Source: Lutimonas halocynthiae
Lineage (GTDB): Bacteria; Bacteroidota; Bacteroidia; Flavobacteriales; Flavobacteriaceae
Length of the DNA: 64,000 nt
Assembly (NCBI RefSeq): GCF_030409835.1
Contig: NZ_JAUFQO010000003.1
Span: forward strand, 62,001 to 126,000
Reading direction: 5' to 3'
Shown: positions 27,835 through 36,963 of the stretch, one piece after another
How positions within the stretch are numbered: position 1 is the first letter of the stretch
Layout of the letters: the number at the start of each line of letters is the position of its first letter
Made by a program: the position numbers and the translations under genes
The notes under the pieces: model-generated
The model's database searches: none
Told to the model about the DNA's origin: nothing
The model's input: the letters and a program-made list of their open reading frames with translations, nothing else

Positions 27835-29555
27835 GTTATTTCTTTGTTACGTGCTTTCAGCTTTTGGGTCTTTGCCTGATGTTTGAATTTTCGTTTTAAA
27901 AACAAGGCAGGATCATCATCAACTTTCCGCATTAAAACCTTTTGAGAATTTTCACTATTGCCTGATTCAAAATCTGGTGGTACTTCATCCATTTCCTTTC
28001 CGGTTCTCATATCTGTGCCAACCGTTTCTTCTTTTCTCTCCTTCTTCATATCCTCATCAGTAGCTTTCTGTCCGCCACCTCCTAAGTCTTCACTATCCTT
28101 GTTCTGAATATTCTGTGCACTTTCTTTATTGGGCGCAGCTTCCTCTGCTTCCTCGGCTGAGGCCGGATCTATTTCAGTGATTAACTGATTCATTAAAGCT
28201 TTATTTTTAGCTGCCTCCTCAAATTCAGGATCTAATTCTGAAGCTTTGCCAAAAGCGAGTTCTGCCGCTTCATAATCTCCATTTTTATAATAGGATAGCC
28301 CTAAATTATAGGCTCCTGTGGCAGTTGAATCTTTTTCAAATGCTTCAATGGCTTTTTCATAATCTCCGCTTTTATACCAGGCTACTCCTTCGTGTAGCGG
28401 ATCAGAATAGAGTTCAGCAGCTTCATGATACGCATCTTTGTCATAGGCTTGTTGGGCCTGATAATCTTTGGTTAGCCACAAGTCTTTGAATTTAGATTCT
28501 TTGTTACAAGAACCAAACGTAACAAGAATGAGAAAAGAATAGAGAACCCAGCCTTTTCTAAACCAAAATAACAGAAATATAGCCAAAGGAATCACAAGCC
28601 AAAGCCCTTCATCTTTCCAATTATTTTCTTTTTCTTCAACTGCTTCTGTGAATTGAAGGTTTTTGCTAATATTTTTTGCCAGCAATTGCATGTCACTTTT
28701 ATCAAGAGTCAAGGCGCTAATGCTTATGTTTTCAATTGATGCCAGCTTATTAATCACATTGGTTTCGAGAGATGAGTATACGATTTCTCCTGCAGCATCC
28801 CGTAACTGAGTATTCCTTTTTCCTGAAGGAATACTTGAGCCTTTGGCGGTATTCACAGGCATTATGACAACCTTATTCTTAGGATCCATTGCGAACTCCT
28901 GAATAAGATTAAAACTACTATCATTAAAATCATCTGAAACGATTAATGTGGTTCCGGGGGCAGTTGTTTTAGAAATGATCTTTTTGCATAATTCCAAAGC
29001 AGCTTGTAAATCACTGCCAGGAATAGGCATTATGTCTGGAGAGAGACTCTTTACGTGACTTTTAATGATATTATAATCCTTGGTCAGAGGAACTACGGTA
29101 TGAGCCGATCCGGCATAAGCGATCAATGCAACATTGGCTCCTGGCTTGGCTTCTAACAAGTCAGAAATCTTGAATTTGGCACGCTCAAGTCTTGAGGGTT
29201 GAATATCAGTTGCCATCATGCTTTGTGATAAATCTAACAAGATCACAAAAGGGGTTTCCAATACTTTTTCAGGTAATTCAATTTGTCTCCATGTAGGGCC
29301 GGCGCTTCCTAAAACGGCCATGGAAAGCACTAAGAATAATCCAATATGCATCCATTTCTTGATTTTGTCACTGCCCTTTTGAATCATAAAAGGCCTTAAA
29401 TGCGGCGCGATCACGTGCTTCCATTTAATCGATTCTCTCAGCCCTAACAAGCCAATAATCAATAAAATCAGAACAGGTGTTAACAACCAAAGAAGTTGTG
29501 GTCTTAGAAAATGAAAATCGTCCCAATTGATATATAAAAGTGAATCCTCCATCAT
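27828..29555 (-). CDS. batB: BatB-type VWA protein fused to a BatC-type TPR protein
   Basis: 575 residues. Two N-terminal membrane helices (about 17-37 and 60-80) frame the start of a VWA domain with the MIDAS motif DLSQSMMATD (about 107). A further membrane segment (about 310-328) is followed by a hydrophobic run ending LVTFGSCNKES at Cys350, which looks like a retained lipoprotein signal of a once-separate BatC. TPR repeats (about 365-470) and a charged tail follow. The batA and batB genes overlap by 4 nt, and batB and batD by 7 nt. The same fused design is known from gamma-proteobacterial Bat operons. Confidence 0.88.
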   Translation of the reverse strand: MMEDSLLYINWDDFHFLRPQLLWLLTPVLILLIIGLLGLRESIKWKHVIAPHLRPFMIQKGSDKIKKWMHIGLFLVLSMAVLGSAGPTWRQIELPEKVLETPFVILLDLSQSMMATDIQPSRLERAKFKISDLLEAKPGANVALIAYAGSAHTVVPLTKDYNIIKSHVKSLSPDIMPIPGSDLQAALELCKKIISKTTAPGTTLIVSDDFNDSSFNLIQEFAMDPKNKVVIMPVNTAKGSSIPSGKRNTQLRDAAGEIVYSSLETNVINKLASIENISISALTLDKSDMQLLAKNISKNLQFTEAVEEKENNWKDEGLWLVIPLAIFLLFWFRKGWVLYSFLILVTFGSCNKESKFKDLWLTKDYQAQQAYDKDAYHEAAELYSDPLHEGVAWYKSGDYEKAIEAFEKDSTATGAYNLGLSYYKNGDYEAAELAFGKASELDPEFEEAAKNKALMNQLITEIDPASAEEAEEAAPNKESAQNIQNKDSEDLGGGGQKATDEDMKKERKEETVGTDMRTGKEMDEVPPDFESGNSENSQKVLMRKVDDDPALFLKRKFKHQAKTQKLKARNKEITW

Positions 29556-30553
29556 AAATCAGATTTGGTTTTTACACTTCTACTTAATGAAATGCTGCCG
29601 AGGATAAGGGATAAAACCAGAGCGAGTCCTATGGCCCCGAGCAGTGGATATATATAAAGCAATGTAACAGGGGTAAAGGATTCTTCCTCGAACTCGATAG
29701 GCTCAAGTTTGTCTAATTCTGTATATACCTGTTCTAGATTGTCTGTGTCAATAGCTCTGAAATAAGTAGCTTCAGTTAATTCGGCAATTTCTCTCAGGGT
29801 TTTTTCGTCGAGATCCGATCCTGAGTTTTCAGGATTTCCAATGCCTAAGGTGTATACATGAATACTATCCTTCCTGGCCATATCAGCCGCATCTAAAGGC
29901 AGAATTTCTGTACCTGAATCAACCCCATCTGTTAAAACCAGCATCACTTTGGTTTTGATCGTATCCTGGTCAAACATTTCTATTCCTTTTACAATGGCCT
30001 TCCCTATATTGGTCATTTGACCAGCCATTCCCACATCGGCTTCGTCGAGAAGCTGGTCAACGGTGCTGAGATCAGAAGTAAATGGTGCCTGAATATATGC
30101 GCTTGAACCAAAAAAGATAAGACCCATTCTGTCTCCAGTTCTTTTAGAGATGAATTCATGCATAACGCTTTTTACAGCTTGCCATCGAGTTGCTCTTTTC
30201 CCTTCAAGATACCAGTCATTATTCGCCATGCTAAATGAAATATCAGCAACAATCAGAAAGTTTCTGGAAGTTTTGATTTTAAGCTCTGGTTCACCAACAA
30301 GACGCGGAGAAGAAAGCGTTGCTAATAATAAGGCCCAGATGATAAAAAGAGCGACTGAAACAATACGATTTCTTGGTTTTACCAGCGCTGATTTTTTTGA
30401 TTTAACTCCTGATATGACTTCAGTCTTACTCAAATTAGGAACAAGCAATGCCGCGCTTTTAATTCTAAGCGGGGGAAGCAGCCAAATCACAAGAAATGGC
30501 AGCGGGAGTAAAAACAATACCCATTTATAGGCTAGTTCAAAATTCTCAGGCAT
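29552..30553 (-). CDS. batA: BatA-type VWA membrane protein
   Basis: 333 residues from ATG 30553, chosen because it gives a normal BatA N-terminus and an 8-nt overlap with the DUF4381 gene; an upstream in-frame start at 30592 is less likely. Membrane helices lie near 10-28, 60-78 and at the C-terminus (about 295-320). The VWA domain has an intact MIDAS: VADISFSMANND, a Thr in APFTSDLS and LTDGVDSG. It should form a membrane complex with BatB and the MoxR ATPase. Confidence 0.88.
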   Translation of the reverse strand: MPENFELAYKWVLFLLPLPFLVIWLLPPLRIKSAALLVPNLSKTEVISGVKSKKSALVKPRNRIVSVALFIIWALLLATLSSPRLVGEPELKIKTSRNFLIVADISFSMANNDWYLEGKRATRWQAVKSVMHEFISKRTGDRMGLIFFGSSAYIQAPFTSDLSTVDQLLDEADVGMAGQMTNIGKAIVKGIEMFDQDTIKTKVMLVLTDGVDSGTEILPLDAADMARKDSIHVYTLGIGNPENSGSDLDEKTLREIAELTEATYFRAIDTDNLEQVYTELDKLEPIEFEEESFTPVTLLYIYPLLGAIGLALVLSLILGSISLSRSVKTKSDL

Positions 30554-31076
30554 GTGTCTGTATCCATTTTTTTGATTGAGATATGAGTTCAATAACTACT
30601 GTTTCAGGAACTTTTTCTTCTTTATATACCGCGCGGTAAATGTCTTCTTCATATTTGTTAAACGATACATTTGCAGCTTTGCTTTCTAAAAATGTTAGCC
30701 ATTCGCTACCATGCATTGCCGCGACTTCATGACGGCCATAAGTCTCAAAAGCTACAATTTTTAAAAGGGCAAATACATGGTTAAGAGTGAGGTAATTAAC
30801 TCCTTTTGGGTTTGTATTTTCTATTTGATTCAACTTTTCAATAGCATCTCTTCTGTAGGCGTTTTTTTGATAATTCTTAATGACGCTGATAAGTAACAGG
30901 CAGCCTAAAATAAAAATAACCCCTCCAAGAAAATACCATCCAGGCGTATCAAATGAAAAGCTGATTGGGTCGGGCTCAATAAGAGGCCCAGGATCACTTT
31001 GTCGGGGATCCTGATTTGTCTCAGCCATTTGAATCAAATAGCTAGTCAAAGTTATCAAAAGAGCATTTACATTCAT
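30546..31076 (-). CDS. DUF4381 membrane protein of the bat operon
   Basis: 176 residues with one membrane helix (about 47-67) preceded by a Pro/Asp-rich segment and followed by a cytoplasmic domain containing YGRHEVAAMHGSEWLTFL, the conserved DUF4381 core. It regularly sits between DUF58 and batA in these operons. Its start overlaps the end of the DUF58 gene by 4 nt. Confidence 0.82.
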   Translation of the reverse strand: MNVNALLITLTSYLIQMAETNQDPRQSDPGPLIEPDPISFSFDTPGWYFLGGVIFILGCLLLISVIKNYQKNAYRRDAIEKLNQIENTNPKGVNYLTLNHVFALLKIVAFETYGRHEVAAMHGSEWLTFLESKAANVSFNKYEEDIYRAVYKEEKVPETVVIELISQSKKWIQTHA

Positions 31077-32008
31077 CTTTTATTACTTTTGAATAATTCC
31101 TTCAATTGTACATCAGTATCCTTTACAGTATCTATAGAGGTTACCGGAATCCGATGCTTTTTCATCTGTTCTTTAAATTTTTCAAAATCATCATTGAAGG
31201 TGTTCTCAAATCGATCTCGTAATTTTCTTTCCGCCCCGTCTAGCAATAGTTGCCGTTTCGTGTCACCAGCAATAATTTTGGTTTCAGGAATCATCTTTTC
31301 CATAGGATCATATACTTTCGTAAGGATTACATCATTGTGCAAAGACAAGCGGCTGATAAACTTTATTAAATCAGGGTTGTATCTATGGAAATCACTTATG
31401 ATTACCACCAGAAAATCGTGCGTCACAATATTCTTGACTTTAGAAAGTACGGTATTGAGCGCTTTGTCAAATTCCATGGGTTCTGAATCAATCAACTCTC
31501 GATTTCTAGTAACGATTTTTTCTAAAAAACGAAGGATATTCTTCCGATCTCTTTTAGGATAAATGATGTCAATACCATTATCAGCAAATACTACACCACC
31601 AACGCGATCTCCTTCTTTCAGTACTTTAAATGCTGTTAAAGCTGCAATTTCTGCAGCAACAACTGATTTTGTCTTTTTTTGAGATCCGAAAAACATCGAT
31701 TTTGATTGGTCTACAATAATCAGAGCCGGTTTTTCCTTCTCTTCGCTGTAGACCCTTGTGTGCGTTTTTTGAGTTCTGGCCGTTACTTTCCAATCAATAT
31801 TCCGGATGTCATCACCTGGCACATAATTTCTAACTTCCTCAAAGTCAAGACCCCGACCTCGAAGTTTAGAAGCGTGTTTTCCTCCTAAAATACTTCTCAC
31901 CTTTTGTTTACTCGCTAAAAAGCTAAAGCCACGAGAAAGGTGTTCCATCTTTAAGAGGTCATTTAATGAAACAAAGATATTGCTGGGATATTTTTTTGAA
32001 TCAGCCAT
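31073..32008 (-). CDS. DUF58 domain protein
   Basis: 311 residues. The DUF58 signature is clear: RNYVPGDDIRNIDWKVTAR at about residues 62-80, followed by a VWA-like fold with a MIDAS-type VDQSKSMF. No membrane segment. DUF58 proteins are the usual partners of MoxR ATPases. It starts 5 nt after moxR. Confidence 0.92.
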   Translation of the reverse strand: MADSKKYPSNIFVSLNDLLKMEHLSRGFSFLASKQKVRSILGGKHASKLRGRGLDFEEVRNYVPGDDIRNIDWKVTARTQKTHTRVYSEEKEKPALIIVDQSKSMFFGSQKKTKSVVAAEIAALTAFKVLKEGDRVGGVVFADNGIDIIYPKRDRKNILRFLEKIVTRNRELIDSEPMEFDKALNTVLSKVKNIVTHDFLVVIISDFHRYNPDLIKFISRLSLHNDVILTKVYDPMEKMIPETKIIAGDTKRQLLLDGAERKLRDRFENTFNDDFEKFKEQMKKHRIPVTSIDTVKDTDVQLKELFKSNKR

Positions 32009-32013
32009 TACGA

Positions 32014-32976
32014 TCAGGCTATAACAGCTACTTGTTGAAGTATTTCATCAATAACTTTATCCGCAGTAATTCCGTCAGCATTGGCTTCATAACTTAATAT
32101 GAGCCTGTGTCGTAAACAATCATGGACTACAGCTCTGATATTATCCGGGCTTACATGGTCATTTCCATGCATCCATGCATGTGTTCTACTGGCACGATCA
32201 ATGGCGATACTACCTCTGGGGCTCGCGCCAAAATCAATCCAGTTTCTCAGCTCCTCGGTATACTTTTCTGGATAACGGGTTGCTGAAATAATGTCGACGA
32301 TATACTTTTCCATTGTTTCAGAAATGGGGATCTTTTCAATTTCTTTTCTAGCATCAAATATGATTGTTGGAGACAATCTTTTTTCCTCTTTCTTTTCTTT
32401 GGATTGCTCCTCTCGATTTAACCTCATAATTTTTAATTCAGATGCATCATCAGGGTAATCGATCATGACGTGCATTAAAAATCGATCCATTTGAGCTTCA
32501 GGAAGGGGATAGGTGCCTTCTTGTTCAACCGGATTTTGTGTAGCCATTACCATAAAAAGAGGTTCCATTTTATAGGTTTTCCCGGCTACAGAAACTTGCC
32601 TTTCTTCCATTGCTTCCAAAAGAGCAGATTGGACTTTTGCCGGAGACCGGTTAATTTCATCAGCCAGGATCAGGTTACTAAAAATTGGTCCTTCTTGAAA
32701 TATAAATTTTTCTTTTGCCTCAGGTTGGTAAATTTCAGTACCCGTAATGTCAGATGGTAAAAGATCTGGCGTAAACTGTATTCGGCTCAAACCACAATCC
32801 AGTTCTTTGGCTAAAGATTTAATAGCTCTGGTCTTGGCCAATCCGGGAAGACCTTCTAAAAGCATATTGCCATTGGCAAGAAGCACTAGAATTAGTCTTT
32901 CTATTAAATTAGACTGGCCAATAATTGAGACAGACATTTTATTCTGTAAGTGTAAAATTGATTCATGTGGGGTCAT
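32014..32976 (-). CDS. MoxR-type AAA+ ATPase
   Basis: 320 residues. Walker A is in LEGLPGLAKTRA (about residues 38-49), Walker B in LADEINRSPAKVQ (about 104-116), sensor 1 in MATQNPVEQEGTYPLPEAQ, and the C-terminal lid domain has FGASPRGSIA. MoxR ATPases act as chaperones that assemble or activate VWA-containing complexes. It is the first gene of the eight-gene minus-strand operon that continues to the lipid kinase at 24661. Confidence 0.94.
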   Translation of the reverse strand: MTPHESILHLQNKMSVSIIGQSNLIERLILVLLANGNMLLEGLPGLAKTRAIKSLAKELDCGLSRIQFTPDLLPSDITGTEIYQPEAKEKFIFQEGPIFSNLILADEINRSPAKVQSALLEAMEERQVSVAGKTYKMEPLFMVMATQNPVEQEGTYPLPEAQMDRFLMHVMIDYPDDASELKIMRLNREEQSKEKKEEKRLSPTIIFDARKEIEKIPISETMEKYIVDIISATRYPEKYTEELRNWIDFGASPRGSIAIDRASRTHAWMHGNDHVSPDNIRAVVHDCLRHRLILSYEANADGITADKVIDEILQQVAVIA

Positions 32977-33133
32977 GGAAAATCGTGTTAAGAAGTAAAT
33001 TAAAGATTCAATATTTTAAGGCTCATAAAGATAATGGAAAAAAGAATACTTTTTTTTAAGCGTCGTAAAATGATTGTTTGTCAATGCCCTAAAAAAATAA
33101 TCTCTAAAAAAAAGTTATTTCATTAAAAAATAG

Positions 33134-33141
33134 TATCTTTG
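33134..33141 (+). promoter_or_regulatory. -7 promoter element of the cold-shock gene
   Basis: TATCTTTG, followed by C, is an exact TAnnTTTG box 24 nt before the ATG at 33166. About 19-20 nt upstream lies GTTATTT, a loose -33 match. The box covers the in-frame TTG at 33139, ruling that codon out as a start. Confidence 0.75.
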
Positions 33142-33165
33142 CATCAAAATTATAAATTATTTACA

Positions 33166-33360
33166 ATGAATACAGGTAGAGTAAAATTCTTCAATGACGC
33201 TAAAGGATTCGGTTTCATAAGCGAGGAAGGAACAGGTAAAGAACATTTTGTACACGTTTCAGGACTTGTAGACGAAATTCGTGAGAATGACGAAGTAGAG
33301 TTTGAACTAGAACAAGGAAAAAAAGGATTAAATGCAGTTAACGTAAGAGTTATCTCATAA
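33166..33360 (+). CDS. cspA: cold-shock (CspA-family) protein
   Basis: 64 residues, one cold-shock domain. RNP1 is KGFGFI and RNP2 is HFVHVS, with the usual aromatic residues for single-stranded nucleic-acid binding. ATG 33166 gives the conserved MNTGRVKFFND start. These proteins act as RNA chaperones. It is a single-gene transcript with a promoter at 33134 and a strong terminator at 33386. Confidence 0.96.
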   Translation: MNTGRVKFFNDAKGFGFISEEGTGKEHFVHVSGLVDEIRENDEVEFELEQGKKGLNAVNVRVIS

Positions 33361-33385
33361 TAAAGAATTTTTTTACACTAAAAAA

Positions 33386-33412
33386 GCCCATCAGAAGATG
33401 GGCTTTTTTTTT
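33386..33412 (+). terminator. Rho-independent terminator of cspA
   Basis: Perfect 7-bp stem GCCCATC/GATGGGC (33386-33392 and 33397-33403), extended by A-T pairs, with the loop AGAA and a run of nine T's. Confidence 0.92.
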
Positions 33413-33484
33413 GATATTAACTACCTTTGAAAACAGATCAGCTGAGATCTGATTTGGTCAGATTTATTTAATATAAATCAATCC

Positions 33485-34651
33485 ATGATAAGAATAAGGA
33501 TGATAAGTTTACTATTTATAGTCTTCACGACTTTGCTTTCGTGTGAAAGTAATGACCTGCCGCAGTCAGGGCCAGACCCAATAATACCTCCGGGGGCTGA
33601 AAATCCTGAAAATTCCAATACACAAACTGATTTCTATTATGGTGCTGATCTTTCATATGTTAATGAAATGATCGATTGTGGTGCGGTTTATCGAAATTCC
33701 CAAAATCTTGTTGAAGATCCCTATACTATTTTTAGTGATGCCGGTGCTAATTTGGTGCGTGTACGTTTATGGCATAACCCGAGCTGGACTGACTATTCGG
33801 ATTACCAGGATGTACTGAAAACAATTAGAAGGGCAAAAGAAGAAGGCATGCAGGTATTATTGGATTTTCACTACTCAGATACCTGGACTGACCCTGCAAA
33901 ACAGCAAATTCCTTCAGCCTGGGAAGATGCTTTTGATGATAAAGAGAAACTGGGGTCTTTGCTTTATGATTATACATTTAAAACACTTACTGATCTTTCT
34001 GAAGAAGGATTATTACCGGAAATAGTACAAGTGGGTAATGAAATCAACCCAATGATACTGCAGGGAGAAGAGTTGGTTTGGCCAATTGACTGGAGCAGAA
34101 ATGCCTATTTAATCAATAAAGGCATAGAAGCAGTAAGGCAAGTTTCACAAGAACAGCAAAAAGAGATAGGAATCATGTTGCACATTGCCCAACCTGAGAA
34201 TGCTTTATGGTGGTTCAAAGAAGCCACAGAAAACGGGATAAATGATTATGACTGGATAGGTTTATCATATTATCCGATATGGTCTGAATATGATCTGAAT
34301 GAGGTTGGAAGTGCTTTTAAAACCTTAATTGACAATTATAAAAAGAGGTTGATGGTGGTTGAAACTGCTTATCCTTTTACGATGAATAATGCAGACTCCG
34401 CTAATAATATACTTGACAATAAGTCGCTGATTTCGGGTTATCCTGCCACGCAACAGGGGCAATTGGATTATCTTAATGAATTGAAAAAAAATATCCAGGA
34501 TGCAGGTGGGGAAGGCCTTGTATACTGGGAGCCAGCTTGGGTGTCAACCCAATGTCATACGTTATGGGGTCAAGGTTCACATTGGGACAATGCCACTTTG
34601 TTTGACCAAGATTATAGGGCAAATAAGGCAATGGAGTTTTATAAGCATTGA
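33485..34651 (+). CDS. arabinogalactan endo-beta-1,4-galactanase, glycoside hydrolase family 53, lipoprotein
   Basis: 388 residues. SPII signal with lipobox TLLSC (about residue 20) and a Pro/Asn-rich tether. The GH53 TIM barrel starts FYYGADLSYVNEM. The acid/base is Glu186 (VGNEINPM) and the nucleophile Glu293 (VVETAYPF). It should cut beta-1,4-galactan chains of pectin or algal galactans at the cell surface. It lies 19 nt before the polysaccharide deacetylase gene. No SusC/SusD pair accompanies it. Confidence 0.93.
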   Translation: MIRIRMISLLFIVFTTLLSCESNDLPQSGPDPIIPPGAENPENSNTQTDFYYGADLSYVNEMIDCGAVYRNSQNLVEDPYTIFSDAGANLVRVRLWHNPSWTDYSDYQDVLKTIRRAKEEGMQVLLDFHYSDTWTDPAKQQIPSAWEDAFDDKEKLGSLLYDYTFKTLTDLSEEGLLPEIVQVGNEINPMILQGEELVWPIDWSRNAYLINKGIEAVRQVSQEQQKEIGIMLHIAQPENALWWFKEATENGINDYDWIGLSYYPIWSEYDLNEVGSAFKTLIDNYKKRLMVVETAYPFTMNNADSANNILDNKSLISGYPATQQGQLDYLNELKKNIQDAGGEGLVYWEPAWVSTQCHTLWGQGSHWDNATLFDQDYRANKAMEFYKH

Positions 34652-34670
34652 TTTTTTTAATCTAATAATT

Positions 34671-36017
34671 ATGAGAAAGCATAAATTAATAAAGTTTATC
34701 CTAGTATCAATCATAAGCGGATTGCTTTTTACTGGCTGCACAAAAAAACTTGACCAACATATAGGGCAAACTGAAGTAACTAAATGGCAGGGGAACAAGA
34801 AAGCTGCTGTATCGATAACTTATGATGATGGTATTATTACACAATTTACCGTGGCCAGACCCATCATGAATAAATTGAACCTCCCGGGAACCTTTTTTAT
34901 TCTAACTGGCAAGCTGGCTGGAGCTGCCGAGGGTAGATTTATTGGAAGATCAAAGGATGAAATTATTCGAGAAACCGCCTCGACGAAAACAGATGAAACT
35001 AATTTTTTTGAAAGAGCTTCTCTCATTGGGTTTACGGGTTTTAGTGAAGGCGTATTAGCCCATTCAAATGCAGGATCACTTTTTGAGGCAGGAAAGATTA
35101 CTGAAGCGTATCAAAATATTGATACGGCCTATGAAAAATTGCGAAGAAGCCGCTTAAAAAACACCGAAGAAGTTGTGTATCACGATAACCCACAAGATAC
35201 TACTAGGTGGGAAGATTTAAGAAAATATGCCACAGAAGGTCATGAAATAGCAAGTCATAGTATCACACATCCTAGGATGGCAGTATTAGACGAGGCCAAC
35301 CTATTATATGAACTCGAACAGAGTAAAGCAGAGATATACAAGAATCTGGGTGAGCAGTACACATTTTCTGTCGAGTGCCCCTATGGAACAGAAAATGAGA
35401 GGGTAATGGAATACGCAAGATCAGTCTATCCCGCGCTGCGCAATCGAATGCCAGAGACTTATCTTGATGAAATAAATAGATCCAGTGATGATGACCCTGA
35501 GGTGTCTAAAAATGAATATGTGCAATGGCAACGGGGCCCCTTGACCAATTCGAGTATGGATCTAATGAAATCATGGATAGACAAATGTGTTGCTAACAAT
35601 AATATTTGGCTGGTTCTTGTTTTTCATGGAGTGGATAATTTCGGTTGGGAACCCAAAACTGCTGGTGAATTGGAAACCTATTTCACTTATATAAAAGAGA
35701 ACGAGAACAATCTCTGGGTGGCTACTTTTGCGGATGTGACTAAATATATCAGGGAAAGAAAAAGTATTGAGATAAGTAGCAAGGCTGAAGGGGATACAAT
35801 CATATTGAATTTCACATCTGATCTTGATCCAGAAACTTATGACGTGCCTCTCACTTTGAAAACATATATTCCGAATAGTTGGGAGAAAGTTGAGATTAGA
35901 AATGCTGAAAATGTACTGATGGATGGAGTAGCTATTCACACGGATAAAACAGGAACTTATGTTTTATACTATATGATTCCTCAAAATGACAAGCTCTTTA
36001 TATCGTCATTGAATTAA
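34671..36017 (+). CDS. polysaccharide deacetylase-family (CE4) lipoprotein
   Basis: 448 residues from ATG 34671, where a lipoprotein signal begins (lipobox LLFTGC); longer in-frame extensions run into the GH53 gene. The NodB domain has the metal/catalytic pair Asp52-Asp53 in TYDDG and the metal histidines in HSITH (His196-His200). A large insertion separates the two motifs, which is unusual for a simple CE4 domain. A beta-sandwich tail (about 365-448) follows. It may remove acetyl groups from a surface or dietary polysaccharide together with the GH53 enzyme. Confidence 0.88.
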   Translation: MRKHKLIKFILVSIISGLLFTGCTKKLDQHIGQTEVTKWQGNKKAAVSITYDDGIITQFTVARPIMNKLNLPGTFFILTGKLAGAAEGRFIGRSKDEIIRETASTKTDETNFFERASLIGFTGFSEGVLAHSNAGSLFEAGKITEAYQNIDTAYEKLRRSRLKNTEEVVYHDNPQDTTRWEDLRKYATEGHEIASHSITHPRMAVLDEANLLYELEQSKAEIYKNLGEQYTFSVECPYGTENERVMEYARSVYPALRNRMPETYLDEINRSSDDDPEVSKNEYVQWQRGPLTNSSMDLMKSWIDKCVANNNIWLVLVFHGVDNFGWEPKTAGELETYFTYIKENENNLWVATFADVTKYIRERKSIEISSKAEGDTIILNFTSDLDPETYDVPLTLKTYIPNSWEKVEIRNAENVLMDGVAIHTDKTGTYVLYYMIPQNDKLFISSLN

Positions 36018-36097
36018 TCAAAAGCCCAATATTTATTTCAAATTCATTTTCCAATTTTCTATTTAAGCACTATCTTAACCACATCCAAACCTAAACC

Positions 36098-36862
36098 ATG
36101 AGACCCTATATTTTAGCCGAAACAAACTGGAAGCATTTAAAGAATGAAAAGATAGAATTGGCTGTATTACCCTGGGGAGCCACAGAAGCTCATAATTATC
36201 ATTTACCCTATGCGACTGATAATATTGAATCAGATCATTTAGCGGCTGAATCGGCAAAATTAGCCTGGGATAAAGGAGCCAAGGTTATCGTGTTACCGAC
36301 GATCCCTTTTGGTGTCAATACTGGGCAAAGCGATATCTACCTGGATATTAATCTAAATCCTTCAACTCAATTAGCAATTTTAAGAGATATAATTACAGTT
36401 CTCAATAGACAGGGTATTCACAAACTGTTGATTTTCAACAGTCATGGCGGCAATGATTTTAAAACCATGTTGAGGGAACTTGGTCTTGAATTCCCGGATA
36501 TGTTCCTGGCATCTTCAAATTGGTTTCAAGCTATGGATCGGGCAGCTTATTTTGATTTGGACGGTGATCATGCAGAAGAAATGGAAACTAGTTTATTGTT
36601 GTATTTAAGACCTGATTTAGTATTGCCAAAAAAAGATTGGGGAGCGGGAAGAGAAAAAAAGCCTAAAATTGATTCTTTTAGAGAGAGTTGGTTGTGGACA
36701 GAAAGGAAATGGTCAAAAGTAACAGAAGATACTGGTATAGGCGATCCGAAATTAGCTACCCTGGAAAAGGGAAAGAAATTCTTTGAAGATGTGACGACAA
36801 AAATTGCAAAAGTGATGGTTCAAATTTGTCAGATGGATTCTAATAATAACTATGAAGACTAA
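36098..36862 (+). CDS. creatininase-family amidohydrolase
   Basis: 254 residues. Family motifs are PWGATEAHNYHLPYATD with Glu and His metal ligands, TIPFGVN, and NSHGGND near residue 115. The family includes creatinine amidohydrolase and related amide or lactam hydrolases. No signal peptide. It starts 80 nt after the deacetylase, so cotranscription is possible; no substrate link is visible. Confidence 0.88.
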   Translation: MRPYILAETNWKHLKNEKIELAVLPWGATEAHNYHLPYATDNIESDHLAAESAKLAWDKGAKVIVLPTIPFGVNTGQSDIYLDINLNPSTQLAILRDIITVLNRQGIHKLLIFNSHGGNDFKTMLRELGLEFPDMFLASSNWFQAMDRAAYFDLDGDHAEEMETSLLLYLRPDLVLPKKDWGAGREKKPKIDSFRESWLWTERKWSKVTEDTGIGDPKLATLEKGKKFFEDVTTKIAKVMVQICQMDSNNNYED

Positions 36863-36963
36863 TTTATCTCAAATTATGAATAGTGATACTACAATCGTCT
36901 AAAAAACAATCAAATATTATATCTTAGCGCAAGATTTTATAACCAAACTTTAAAAAAATTCAA

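Noticed and set aside
30999-31562. 187-residue plus-strand frame over the DUF4381 and DUF58 genes
   Set aside because: Antisense shadow of a compact minus-strand operon; hydrophobic and Ser/Phe-rich as expected from reverse reading.
33139-33165. TTG start extending the cold-shock protein by nine residues
   Set aside because: The TTG lies in the -7 promoter box, so it would not be transcribed; ATG 33166 gives the conserved N-terminus.
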